Of a DNA stretch of 64,000 bases, positions 54,374 to 63,855 are shown in pieces. The stretch's first letter is position 1, and each line of letters begins with the position of its first letter. The notes below the pieces were generated by a model. The model was not told where the DNA came from. It worked only from the letters and a program-made list of their open reading frames with translations, and made no database searches. Origin of the DNA: Bacteroidia bacterium (GTDB lineage Bacteria > Bacteroidota > Bacteroidia > UKL13-3). Made by a program: the position numbers and the translations under genes. The stretch spans positions 211,246-275,245 of the forward strand of contig JAIOYZ010000001.1 in the NCBI GenBank assembly GCA_021740845.1, given 5' to 3'.

Positions 54374-55393
54374 ATGAAATATCAATTGTTTGGTCATACC
54401 GGTTTACGTGTTTCTGAATTGTGTTTAGGAACCATGGGATTTGGAACAGAGTGGGGTTGGGGTGCAGATGAAGCCACTAGCCGCCAAGTTTTTGAAACCT
54501 ATGCTAACGAAGGTGGAAATTTTATTGATACTGCTAACAGATACACCGAAGGCACTTCGGAAAAGTTTGTTGGATTGTTTACTCAAGACGATAGAGACCA
54601 TTTTGTTATTGCAACAAAGTATACACTTAAGGATAGAAATGGAGACCCCAATTATGCGGGCAACCATAGAAAAAATATGATGCGTTCGGTTCAAGAAAGT
54701 TTAAAGCGCATGAATACAGATTATATTGATTTGTTGTGGTTGCACATTTGGGATTTTACAACTCACCCAGAAGAAATACTTCTTGCTATGAACGATTTGA
54801 TTTCGCGCGGTATGGTACATTATATTGGGATTAGCGACACACCTGCATGGCGAGTTGCTCAAGCTAATACTATGGCAGAATTAAGAGGTTGGAATAGGTT
54901 TGCAGGACTTCAAGTGGAATACAACTTAATTAACAGAACTGCTGAAAGAGATTTATTGCCTGTGGCCAAAGCTTTGAATTTGGCTCTTACACCTTGGGCT
55001 CCGTTGGCAGGTGGGGCATTAACAGGTAAGTATTTAAAAGGAGAAAAGGGGAGATTAACAGAAGCTTCTAAAAGGTTAAATGAAAGAAGCGTAAGCATTG
55101 CTAAAAAGGTAGTTGCTGTGGCCAAAGAATTGGGTTGTACACCAGCGCAAGTTGCAATTAGATGGACTATGCAAAGAGATCAAACTATTATACCAATAAT
55201 TGGCTCAACAAAAGCGCATCAATTAACAGATGCATTGGGTGCTGCTCAAATTTATATTCCCGAAAATTTAATAATAGAGTTAAATGAAGTTTCCGATTTT
55301 GAATTAGGATTTCCTCATGATTTCTTTAATGAGCCTGGCGTAATAGATGTTACGTACGGACAAACAAAAGATGAAATAATTATGCGACCTTAA
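54374..55393 (+). CDS. Aldo/keto reductase
   Basis: The 339 residues form a complete (alpha/beta)8 aldo/keto reductase. MKYQLFGHTGLRVSELCLGTMGFG is the usual start. The catalytic set is Asp52 and Tyr57 (FIDTANRYTEG), Lys in VIATKYTL and His in LLWLHIWD. The cofactor loop is IIPIIGSTKAHQL. It reduces aldehydes or ketones with NADPH; the substrate is unknown. The 3' end overlaps the convergent response-regulator gene by four bases. Confidence 0.93.
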   Translation: MKYQLFGHTGLRVSELCLGTMGFGTEWGWGADEATSRQVFETYANEGGNFIDTANRYTEGTSEKFVGLFTQDDRDHFVIATKYTLKDRNGDPNYAGNHRKNMMRSVQESLKRMNTDYIDLLWLHIWDFTTHPEEILLAMNDLISRGMVHYIGISDTPAWRVAQANTMAELRGWNRFAGLQVEYNLINRTAERDLLPVAKALNLALTPWAPLAGGALTGKYLKGEKGRLTEASKRLNERSVSIAKKVVAVAKELGCTPAQVAIRWTMQRDQTIIPIIGSTKAHQLTDALGAAQIYIPENLIIELNEVSDFELGFPHDFFNEPGVIDVTYGQTKDEIIMRP

Positions 55394-55821
55394 ATAATAA
55401 TTTGATGTTCTTCTGTAAGAATTCTTGAATTTTCTAGTTTCTTTAAACTCAAATCAGTTAAAGGTTTGTTTACAAATCCCATTACCAAAGGTTCAAAAGA
55501 AGCACGTTCTGCATCTTCTGGATCTACGGTAGAGGTTAGAATAAAAATAGGCACATGATTTAATTTGGTTGCCAAGTTTTTGCCATATTCCTCAAGAAAT
55601 TCCCAACCATCCATTACTGGCATGTTTAAATCTAAGAAAATTAAATCAGGTAATTTCCTTTCACTTTCGGGAAGGTCAAATTGTGCATTTAAATAGTTAA
55701 TAGCATCCTCACCATTTTCTGCTGTAATTACCTCTTCGCAAAAATTTGATTTCTTTAACCTGATTTCGCAAATCATTAGGTTAACATCATCATCGTCAAT
55801 TAAGAATACTCGCTTGTGCAT
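55390..55821 (-). CDS. Single-domain response regulator (first of two)
   Basis: The 143 residues are a CheY-like receiver without output domain: acidic cluster IDDDDVNLMI, phospho-acceptor Asp64 in LIFLDLNMPVMDGWEFL, Ser/Thr switch ILTST and Lys in FVNKPLT. The long beta2-alpha2 insertion (NAQFDLPESERKLPDL) and the LNMPVMDGWEFL signature are typical of Rcp1-like single-domain regulators. About half its residues match the regulator at 56034, indicating a tandem duplication. It is probably phosphorylated by one of the sensor proteins upstream in the same direction. Confidence 0.93.
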   Translation of the reverse strand: MHKRVFLIDDDDVNLMICEIRLKKSNFCEEVITAENGEDAINYLNAQFDLPESERKLPDLIFLDLNMPVMDGWEFLEEYGKNLATKLNHVPIFILTSTVDPEDAERASFEPLVMGFVNKPLTDLSLKKLENSRILTEEHQIII

Positions 55822-55990
55822 GTTATTTTAAGTAAAAGTACTTCAAATCTATTTCCAAAAAATCTAAATGCAAATGATTCACATTCAAGGGGTATTGTTT
55901 TCTTGTTTTTTTATTCTAAGTGTTAGTTACCTTCTTTTAATTGGGTTATTACATGTTTAATGGCTGTTGATTTTTGTCACTTTTTTTTCT

Positions 55991-56025
55991 GTCTGAACCA
56001 ATACTAAATTAATTTGGTTCAAACC
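55991..56025. terminator. Inverted pair of motif copies between the two response-regulator genes
   Basis: A degenerate copy GTCTGAACCAA (55991-56001) and the exact TTGGTTCAAACC (56014-56025) face each other across 12 bases and can form a stem with one mismatch, nine bases after the stop of the 56034 gene (minus strand). Confidence 0.6.
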
Positions 56026-56033
56026 GGAACATT

Positions 56034-56456
56034 TTATTTATAAAAGTCTCTAAATGGGGCTGAGTTTTTTAACTCTAATAGATTTTCTTCTGTTAAAGGT
56101 TTAGAAATAAACCCAATAATGAGCGGATGATTTTTTGTGCGTTCCTCATCATCTGGGTCCAAACTTGAACTCAAAACAGCGATTCGCACCGAATCAAAAA
56201 TAGCTCGGTATTTTTGATCAAATTCATTTAAGAATTCCCAACCATCCATCACGGGCATGTTTAAATCTAACAGAATTAGCTCTGGTATTTTTCTTATTTC
56301 TTCTTTAAGTAGAAGTTGGTCTTCAAAATATTTAATGGCCTCAGCGCCATTTTCGGTGGTAACCACTTCATCGCAAAACAAAGATTTCTTTAACCTAAGT
56401 TTACAAATCATAAGTGTTACATCATCGTCTTCAATTAACATTACTCTATTTAGCAT
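56034..56456 (-). CDS. Single-domain response regulator (second of two)
   Basis: The 140 residues form a receiver: IEDDDVTLMI, Asp64 in LILLDLNMPVMDGWEFL, VLSSS switch and Lys in FISKPLT. It lies five bases downstream of the histidine kinase gene, so kinase and regulator are co-transcribed and form the most likely phosphotransfer pair. There is no DNA-binding domain; output must be through protein contacts or a phosphorelay. Confidence 0.94.
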   Translation of the reverse strand: MLNRVMLIEDDDVTLMICKLRLKKSLFCDEVVTTENGAEAIKYFEDQLLLKEEIRKIPELILLDLNMPVMDGWEFLNEFDQKYRAIFDSVRIAVLSSSLDPDDEERTKNHPLIIGFISKPLTEENLLELKNSAPFRDFYK

Positions 56457-56461
56457 AATTT

Positions 56462-58930
56462 TTACCTTTCAAATATTATTTCGAATGTAGTTCCTTCACC
56501 AATTTCACTTTTGGCAGTTATTTTTCCGTTCATTGCCAGAACGTGGGATTTTACCAAATACAAGCCCAAGCCTTTGCTATTGCTTTCTTTGCTAAACTTT
56601 TGATACAATCCAAATAATCGATCTTTAACCTTGTTTATATCCATACCAATTCCATTGTCTTTAATTTGTAAATGGAGGTTGTTTTTAACCATAAAGGTTG
56701 TGATTTCAATTTTGGGGCTAATATTTGGTTTGCTAAATTTAATTGCATTAGCAATCAAGTTTAGAAATATATTTTCTAAATAGGATTTAATAAGCAAAAA
56801 GTTGTCGCTTAATAAAGTAAATGAACAAATAATATTTGCATTAGAATTTAAAATTTGAGTGCTCAAATTTGTTTTTACTTTTTCTATAATTTCCTCAAAA
56901 TTAATTGGCTCATATTTGTTTAAAGTGGTTTCTCTTAAAACCAAAGATTTGTTTAAATCATTTACTGTTTCGTCTAATTTTAACGTAGATTTTTTAAATC
57001 CATTAAAAAGGGTAGAAAGTGTTTCATCGTTAATGGTATTAGGATCAACCAAATCTATTATCCCTAATAGATTACTTAATGGTGCTCTAAGGTTATGCGA
57101 AATAATAAATGAAAATTGTTTTAGGTCTTTGTAGTTTTTCATTAATTCATCCACCAACTTCTCTTTCTCTTTTTCTAACTCTATAAGTTGAGTTATATCT
57201 TCTTTAACGCCTATATAATTGGTTTTATTTCCTTCTTTATCGAATACTGGAGATATGGTAGCTTGTTCAAAATACAATTCACCATTTTTTCTTTTATTAC
57301 AGAAAATACCTTTCCATTGTTCATTGTTTTTTAATTTTTCCCAAAGGTTATTATGTGTTTCGGGTGCAGATAAACCTGATTTCAATATTCGTGGGTTTTT
57401 ACCTATAACTTCCACTTCTGTATAACCTGATGCTTTAGTAAAAGCAGGATTAACATATTCTATATTGCCATCCAAATCTGTGATAATAATTGAGGTGCCA
57501 CTTTGCTGAATGGCATGGCTAAACTTCCTAATTTTTTCTTCCGAAAGTTTCTTGTTAGTTCTATCAATTACACTTCCCATCATAGTAGGCTCTCCTTGGA
57601 ACAAGGTTTTTGAACCAAAAATATCAATATGTATGATGTCGCCTGATTTGGAAATTAGCCTGATTTCTTGATTAGTTTCCTGAACAAGTCCCGTCATTAG
57701 GTCGTCAAGTTTCTGGATAAACTGTGTTAAGTCACCGGGATGAATAATATTTTGAATAGGTATATGGTACAATTCTGTTTCATCGTATTGAGTTAAATTG
57801 CAAATGGTTTCATTTACAAAAACAAAACCTTTTTTGCCAATCATTAGAATTCCTAAGGATGCGTTTTGAACCAAATTCCTGAATTTATTTTCCGAGGCAA
57901 TTAAATCGTTTTGTTGTTTTTTTATTAATGTAATATCTAAGATTGATCCAAGCCAATGACTGATTTTTCCATGTTCGTTTTTTAGAGGTGTTATGGTTAA
58001 TTTATTCCAAAACGATTTGCCATCTTTTTTGTAATTTAACAAATTAAATGTCCCCGGTATACCTTTCTTATAATGTTCTTCTAATCGAATAAGTTCCTTG
58101 ATATCTGTTTCAATGCCAGTTAATATATTTGGACTTTTTCCAAGCAAATCCTCTGGTTTATATCCAGTAAGTTTTTCAAAGGCCCAATTGATGTGTGCAA
58201 TTTCTTGGGTGTTGCTAATTTCATCCACCTTTAAAATCATCAAACAATTTGAGTTTTCATTAAAAGTATTTTCAAAAAGTAAAGCGCTATTTTCTAATAA
58301 ACCACCCTTTTCATTTTTTTCTTTTGAAGTAATGATTTCACTTGTTTCCTCAGTTTGTATTGGGTTCTGAAATTTCAAAAAATCGTTAAGCGCATCAAAC
58401 AATTTATTAATTGATAAATTGGTGTTAGCTTTATTTGATAAAAGATTGCTTTGAACAACCAAATTTGAGTTTCCTTCAAGTTTTACAGCATATGCAAATG
58501 AATTTGATTGAGGTAATAAATCAATTCCTTGTATTTGGTTTAAGCTTGTCCCTAAAATTATTCCAAATAGGTTTGAACCAAATCCTTTAAGTAAGGAAAC
58601 ATAAAAATCATAGTTGTCTAATAATGGATTTTTTGAAAATGGTTTGGAGGTAATCTCACCATTTTCGTAAATAAAATAATGCTGGAAAGGAGGTACATAA
58701 ATTCCACCATTACTTGGGTAGTTTGGGGTACTTTTTTTATTCTGGGCAGTGTTTAACTTTAGACTAATTTTTTCCCAGTTTGCAATACTGCATTTTGGAT
58801 TAAAATAGAGTAGAAATGTGCATCCAGAATATAGTTCTTCCAAATTTGGAAGAAGTAAGTTTAGCAAATCAATAGAATCTTCTTCTACTTGAATGCTTAT
58901 CACTTTTTCTATGTTGGATTGGATTTTCAC
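56462..58930 (-). CDS. PAS-domain sensor histidine kinase
   Basis: An 822-residue protein from a GTG start. Residues 1-220 are not recognised. Three PAS domains follow (about 225-345, 350-470, 475-595), with HINWAFEKLTGYKPEDLLGKSP, FVNETICNLTQYDETEL and YVNPAFTKASGYTEVEVIGKNP. A short coiled coil leads to the H-box SHNLRAPLSNLLG and an HATPase domain with NLIANAIKFS (N box), DNGIGMD (G1) and GLGLYLVKS (G2). There is no membrane segment, so sensing is cytoplasmic. It carries one motif copy (58570-58579, GSNL) and several near-copies. Confidence 0.93.
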   Translation of the reverse strand: MKIQSNIEKVISIQVEEDSIDLLNLLLPNLEELYSGCTFLLYFNPKCSIANWEKISLKLNTAQNKKSTPNYPSNGGIYVPPFQHYFIYENGEITSKPFSKNPLLDNYDFYVSLLKGFGSNLFGIILGTSLNQIQGIDLLPQSNSFAYAVKLEGNSNLVVQSNLLSNKANTNLSINKLFDALNDFLKFQNPIQTEETSEIITSKEKNEKGGLLENSALLFENTFNENSNCLMILKVDEISNTQEIAHINWAFEKLTGYKPEDLLGKSPNILTGIETDIKELIRLEEHYKKGIPGTFNLLNYKKDGKSFWNKLTITPLKNEHGKISHWLGSILDITLIKKQQNDLIASENKFRNLVQNASLGILMIGKKGFVFVNETICNLTQYDETELYHIPIQNIIHPGDLTQFIQKLDDLMTGLVQETNQEIRLISKSGDIIHIDIFGSKTLFQGEPTMMGSVIDRTNKKLSEEKIRKFSHAIQQSGTSIIITDLDGNIEYVNPAFTKASGYTEVEVIGKNPRILKSGLSAPETHNNLWEKLKNNEQWKGIFCNKRKNGELYFEQATISPVFDKEGNKTNYIGVKEDITQLIELEKEKEKLVDELMKNYKDLKQFSFIISHNLRAPLSNLLGIIDLVDPNTINDETLSTLFNGFKKSTLKLDETVNDLNKSLVLRETTLNKYEPINFEEIIEKVKTNLSTQILNSNANIICSFTLLSDNFLLIKSYLENIFLNLIANAIKFSKPNISPKIEITTFMVKNNLHLQIKDNGIGMDINKVKDRLFGLYQKFSKESNSKGLGLYLVKSHVLAMNGKITAKSEIGEGTTFEIIFER

Positions 58931-58942
58931 AAACTTTTAAAT

Positions 58943-61900
58943 TTATAGTTCGACTAGATTAAAAATTTCTTTATTAAATATAGATTTAGCTACTTCATTG
59001 TTAATAGGTTTCTCAATAGTGTTTTTAATAAAATCAAAATGAATGGCTTTTTGTTTAATTTCATTAATGGCGTTGGAACTCAATAAAATTAGTGGTGATT
59101 TTAAATTCTTAATTTGATATTCATTGATAAAAGCCCATTTTTCATCTGGGTTTTCATCCATATCCAAAAGCAATACATTACTACCGTTATCAGGTTTTTC
59201 CTTAAAAATAGTTGAGATTTCTTGCGTAGATTTTAGAGAATAAATTTGATTTCCTTCAAAATATTTTCTCAAGAATCGTAGGTTCAGTTTTGCCGAAAAT
59301 TCATCGTTATCTATCCATATTAGTTTCTCAATTGGTTTTAATTTGGAGGCAATAACAAGTTCATTTTTCAACGGAATATTAATCCGTTCCATCAATTTCT
59401 TGATGGCTAAATTTGCCTTTTCAAAAATGGATTTACTTGAAGATAAAATATCCCTTAAATCCTCATCCGCAATTTCTAAGTCTTGAACCAATTCTACAAT
59501 TGCTTGTAGTTTATGAAATTCATGGCTAATCTCATTTGAACTTATTGTTTTTAACTCGTTCAATAGAGTTATTAGATTTTTAATGTCTGTTTCCCTTTGT
59601 TTAATATGGCTAATTTCATTAGCAATGAAAATTATTTCGTTTTCTTGTGTGTCAGAATTTTTTGTTAAAATTAGCTCCACAAGGTAATTGTGCATTACGC
59701 CAAAATTGTCAAGATTGTTGCTTTGGTAGGAAACTTCACCTTTTACCTCCAATACTGAATATAGATTTTCAAATTTTTGTCGAATATCATCAGGCATTAA
59801 GTCTAAAAGGTTTTGTCCTTTTTCTAGATTTTTTTCAAAAAGATATTTTCCAAAATCTTGAGTCTTTTTATTTGAATACAGAATTTCAAAATTGGTGTCT
59901 AATAAAATAAATGCCGAAGATGCTTTGGAAAGAATTTTTTCAATTCTTATGTCGTTTTGTTCTGCTTTATTTTTTAATAAAATTTGGTTTATTTCTGCCT
60001 TAATGTTTTCTGCTACCATATAAAGTAAATTGTATTCCTCATGCAAATACAATTTTTCTTTTTTGATAGGAAGCATTTTGGAATATCCAACTTTTATGAT
60101 TCCCTTGGCACCGTCTAATGTTTCAAAAACCTCATCCACTGTAATTAATTCTGGATGGAATTTACCTGTTGAGTATTCCTTGTCCTTATATTTAATTTGA
60201 GCCACTGCATTTTCAGGGAATTGCCAAGCTTTAGGGATTCTATCACAAGCTTTTTGAAGTAATTCTTCTATATTAGATTTGTTGCTTGCAAAAATTTCTT
60301 GAAGGTCTTGCAAACAAGATAATTCTTTTACCCTTTCTTTCAAATGAGAATTAAATTCCCATGCATTCACAAAGGTGTTTGTCCAAACACAAATTAATTC
60401 CATTAAAGAAATCTCAGATTCTTGAAATTCGTATTCCTCTGGATAATTTACCTCAATTTCTGCATCGCCATGAAATTGGTGAATTTCTTCACACGAAATT
60501 TTGTTTATACTCTTACGGAAGGATTTATTGTAAATATGATAATCTTTATATTTAATTTGAACAGACAATAAATCTGGATGCTCAAATCCAATAGGAATAA
60601 TATTCGTAATTTGATATAAACGTTCTTCAATTGAATTATTCTCTTCTGGGCTAATTTGGGATAATATTTTTAAGGTTTCAAAGGCTTTATTTTTAGAATC
60701 CTTTTCTTTTTCCGATTTCGCAGCCTTAAGTTCGGCAAGCTTAGCTCTTGTTATGTCTATTATTAATTTTGAATATCCGATAATTTCAAAATTGTCGTTT
60801 CTAATTGGAGATACAGATACATTTACATAAACTTTTTCTCCCGCCTTAGTATAATATTCTGATTCAATTCCATTAACCGATTCTCCTTTTATAATTTTAG
60901 ATGCCAAATCCTTTTCTTGATTTAGATTCTCTAAACTAATAAAATCTTTAATTGGATTATGAATTACCTCGTCGTAGTTAAACCCAAATATTTTTTCAGC
61001 ACCTTTATTCCAACTTGTAATAATGCCATTTAAATTCAAAGAATAAATTGCTTGATCCGAGGAATCAACAAGGCTGTTAATAAAAGTTGCTTTTTCTTCT
61101 AAGGCTTTTTTCTCTGTTATGTCCCAGGCAATAACCATATACTGGTAATTTGTTCCTGATGCATCCGAAAACGGATAAATAGTAGTATCAAACCAAATTT
61201 CTTTGTTGTTTGATGATTTTAATAAAAGGTTTCCTTCCCAACTTTTGCCTTCTTGAAGGTGAGTGAAAATTAAGTTCCAATCTTCCTTACTTTGTTGAGT
61301 TGTGTTTAGTTCTAAATACGATTTACCCAATAACTGATTATGATTCCAATTAAGGGTATTTTCGAAATTTTCATTAAATGAAATTATTCTACCTTCCGTA
61401 TTTAAGGTGAACACAATTGAAATATCATTTAATACGGTTTTGTAATCACTTAATTGGGTTTTTGATAGGTTTAACTCTAGTTCTACCTCATTAGATTTTT
61501 CTTTGTTTTCTAAAACTCCAATTCCATAAGTTAAGTTTTGAACCAATCTCTCTAAAACAATTTTTTCTCGAGTATCAAATGCGTTTTTATTAGAAGAATA
61601 AATTGCCAAAACTCCTTTTTGATTTCCTTCTAAGTTTAGGTATAAAATAATGCTACTGTTTAAACCATTTGACAATGCCTTTTCCCTCCAAAAAGCATAT
61701 TGATCATCATTTTCAATAAAATTGGTAACAGTAGTTTTTTGAGTTAATATACAATTGGCTGTTGGCCCTTTTAAAATTTCTGGTTTATTTAGGTCAAAGT
61801 ATAGACCTTCAATAAAATTGGTGTCACCATCAAAGTAATTAGGAAAAATTATGCTTTCCTTTTCCTTCCCTTTTCCATAAAATGCCATCCAGGCCAATTT

Positions 61901-62896
61901 GTAATTCCCTTTTTCAACCAAACAATTTAGGATTCTTTTAATCAAATTTTCCCTAGTATCAGCCAATAAAATCTGGTTGTTTACCTCATTTAAAAGATTG
62001 AGTTCATGGATATATTTTTCAAGCGATTGTTCATTTGATTTTACCTTAGTTTCATTTTGCAGTGAGCGCAAGGCATAAGACAGATTGCTTGAAATTTTTT
62101 CTATAAAATTTATTTGAGATTCTTCAAATGCCTCTGGGTTGTTAGAGCCAATTCCAAATAACCATTGTTTGTCTTCACCTAATTGAAAAGGCGACATTAA
62201 TACAGATTTTATTCCTCCTATTTCAGGAGGTAAAGATTTTCTATCTTCAGGGTTTATTTCTAGAATACTTGGCCTTGAATTTTGAATGGCTTCATTTCCT
62301 TTTTCAAAAATTAAACTTAGAAAGCCAGATTTTTTAAGAGACTCGTTGCTTATATAGCTTTCAGATTCCCTATACCAAATTTCTATGTTACTTGGATTTA
62401 CTTTGGCTACCCAACTAATCTCAAAATTGGCCTTTTTTACTAGTATTTTGCAGAGTTCACCAAAAAGGCCATCCATTTCTTGGATTTCTAAAATAGATTC
62501 ATTTATTGAGTTTAGTAATTGTAAGGATTTATTTTCTCGAATTGTTCTTTGTTCATTAACATTAATAGTTTTGCCAATACATAAAACAGCATTGGCATTT
62601 TGATTCCAATACATGGTCCAGATAATAAAAACCCAGTTGCCATTTTTATGCCTAAACCCAGATTCAAAGTTAACTGCAATGTCTTCTGAAGTAGAAATTT
62701 TCGACTCAATTTCATGCAACTTTTGATTGTCAATTTCTAAAAAGTCTTTAAATTTTTTTCCTAATAATTCTTGTTGGGTATAACCAAAATGGTAGTAAGC
62801 TGCATAGTTAGATTTAATACAAAATCCTTCAGAATTTATTTCCAAAATAATATTGGAAACGGGTTCATTTTCTGTAAGGTTTGCTTTTGTTTTCAT
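58943..62896 (-). CDS. Giant PAS/GAF sensor with H-box and receiver domain but no ATPase domain
   Basis: A 1317-residue soluble protein. In order: PAS (1-130), GAF-like (about 140-280), GAF-like (about 300-470), two PAS domains (490-735), two copies of a short unknown module whose shared core is QIKYKD (about 780 and 925), and another PAS (about 985-1100). A DHp-like segment with SHEFHKLQAIVEL follows, then directly a receiver domain (LIWIDNDEFSAKLNL, LLLDMDENPDEKW, ILLSS, IEKPIN). No N, G1, F or G2 box is present, so it cannot autophosphorylate as a normal kinase. It ends 12 bases before the histidine kinase gene. Confidence 0.88.
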   Translation of the reverse strand: MKTKANLTENEPVSNIILEINSEGFCIKSNYAAYYHFGYTQQELLGKKFKDFLEIDNQKLHEIESKISTSEDIAVNFESGFRHKNGNWVFIIWTMYWNQNANAVLCIGKTINVNEQRTIRENKSLQLLNSINESILEIQEMDGLFGELCKILVKKANFEISWVAKVNPSNIEIWYRESESYISNESLKKSGFLSLIFEKGNEAIQNSRPSILEINPEDRKSLPPEIGGIKSVLMSPFQLGEDKQWLFGIGSNNPEAFEESQINFIEKISSNLSYALRSLQNETKVKSNEQSLEKYIHELNLLNEVNNQILLADTRENLIKRILNCLVEKGNYKLAWMAFYGKGKEKESIIFPNYFDGDTNFIEGLYFDLNKPEILKGPTANCILTQKTTVTNFIENDDQYAFWREKALSNGLNSSIILYLNLEGNQKGVLAIYSSNKNAFDTREKIVLERLVQNLTYGIGVLENKEKSNEVELELNLSKTQLSDYKTVLNDISIVFTLNTEGRIISFNENFENTLNWNHNQLLGKSYLELNTTQQSKEDWNLIFTHLQEGKSWEGNLLLKSSNNKEIWFDTTIYPFSDASGTNYQYMVIAWDITEKKALEEKATFINSLVDSSDQAIYSLNLNGIITSWNKGAEKIFGFNYDEVIHNPIKDFISLENLNQEKDLASKIIKGESVNGIESEYYTKAGEKVYVNVSVSPIRNDNFEIIGYSKLIIDITRAKLAELKAAKSEKEKDSKNKAFETLKILSQISPEENNSIEERLYQITNIIPIGFEHPDLLSVQIKYKDYHIYNKSFRKSINKISCEEIHQFHGDAEIEVNYPEEYEFQESEISLMELICVWTNTFVNAWEFNSHLKERVKELSCLQDLQEIFASNKSNIEELLQKACDRIPKAWQFPENAVAQIKYKDKEYSTGKFHPELITVDEVFETLDGAKGIIKVGYSKMLPIKKEKLYLHEEYNLLYMVAENIKAEINQILLKNKAEQNDIRIEKILSKASSAFILLDTNFEILYSNKKTQDFGKYLFEKNLEKGQNLLDLMPDDIRQKFENLYSVLEVKGEVSYQSNNLDNFGVMHNYLVELILTKNSDTQENEIIFIANEISHIKQRETDIKNLITLLNELKTISSNEISHEFHKLQAIVELVQDLEIADEDLRDILSSSKSIFEKANLAIKKLMERINIPLKNELVIASKLKPIEKLIWIDNDEFSAKLNLRFLRKYFEGNQIYSLKSTQEISTIFKEKPDNGSNVLLLDMDENPDEKWAFINEYQIKNLKSPLILLSSNAINEIKQKAIHFDFIKNTIEKPINNEVAKSIFNKEIFNLVEL

Positions 62897-63120
62897 TATA
62901 TATTTTTTGAAATAAGGTAGCCTATCAATACCAAAATTACTTTAAATAGGTCTTGTAAAAAATGATTTAAATTATAAATTTTGATAGTAACATCGTGAAA
63001 TTTAATGAAAAAATAAATAAAACACCAAATTGCATTTGCAAATAGCAATTTTTATCTTCATTATTAACCAGAATTTGTAAATTAGTTTTGTTTTCAAAGT
63101 TGAATTTATTTTAGGTATTT

Positions 63121-63130
63121 GGTTCAAACC
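63121..63130 (-). repeat. Interspersed motif upstream of the membrane PAS gene
   Basis: An exact GGTTCAAACC within a longer near-palindrome (63117-63134), 16 bases before the ATG at 63147. It sits in the 250-base AT-rich divergent region between the two sensor genes; nothing else is recognised there. Confidence 0.8.
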
Positions 63131-63146
63131 AATTTTTTTAATAGAA

Positions 63147-63803
63147 ATGAAGGAAAGAAATGAAAATATGGAAGACCAAGCTTTGAAGAAAGCAGTTGTT
63201 CCTGTTACTCTTTATTTGTTGATTAGTGTGTCTATTTTTTATGGAATAGATCAAATAAGTTTTTCTGCCACTAACTTACTTGGTGGTGATAAACAAAAAT
63301 TGGTACATATTTTAGAGGTATTGGTAATTGGCCTATTAACTACTTTTATGATATTTTATTTGATTTATAAATTTAAATATGTAGAAATAAATGCCAATTT
63401 AAATATCTCTTTTATTTTTAGTTCTTCACCTTATCCCGTTCTTATTTGTAAACTAAAGGACAATTCAATAGTTAGCTGTAGCCCAATAATGAGTAGGGTT
63501 TTGGGTTATACGGCAAAAGAAATAAAGGAGCTTACTTTGCAAGAGTTAATTACAGAAAGTTCCTATAATTTAATCATGGGAGTTGAAGAAAACAAATATT
63601 ACATCAATCGTGATTTTGAGGGAATTCATTTTATAGAGAAAAACAAATCCCTTCTATCAATTGCTGCCAATGTAATTAAGTATGAATTCTTAGATAAAGA
63701 TTACTTGCTTATTCAATGTCATGCAGAGTCTGTAGGAGGAAAGACTATTTTTGAGGATTTGGAACCTAAACCTAACGAAATAAAAAGACCTTTTCAATTT
63801 TAA
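63147..63803 (+). CDS. Membrane-anchored PAS-domain protein
   Basis: A 218-residue protein: two N-terminal membrane helices (about 15-38 and 50-72) followed by one PAS domain (about 85-195: FIFSSSPYPVLICKLKDNSIVSCSPIMSRVLGYTAKEIKELTLQEL). It has no kinase, cyclase or other output domain. The short size suggests a sensor or membrane partner that signals to the divergent kinase cluster; that link is inferred from position only. An ATG seven codons downstream is also possible. Confidence 0.8.
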   Translation: MKERNENMEDQALKKAVVPVTLYLLISVSIFYGIDQISFSATNLLGGDKQKLVHILEVLVIGLLTTFMIFYLIYKFKYVEINANLNISFIFSSSPYPVLICKLKDNSIVSCSPIMSRVLGYTAKEIKELTLQELITESSYNLIMGVEENKYYINRDFEGIHFIEKNKSLLSIAANVIKYEFLDKDYLLIQCHAESVGGKTIFEDLEPKPNEIKRPFQF

Positions 63804-63841
63804 GCATAAAAAAACCAGCCTAAGCTGGTTTTTTTATGCTT
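63802..63841. terminator. Terminator between the membrane PAS gene and the convergent gene
   Basis: A perfect 18-bp stem (63802-63819 with 63824-63841), four-base loop CTAA, with A and T runs inside the arms, so it can act on both strands. Confidence 0.92.
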
Positions 63842-63855
63842 AAAATCATTCTTTA

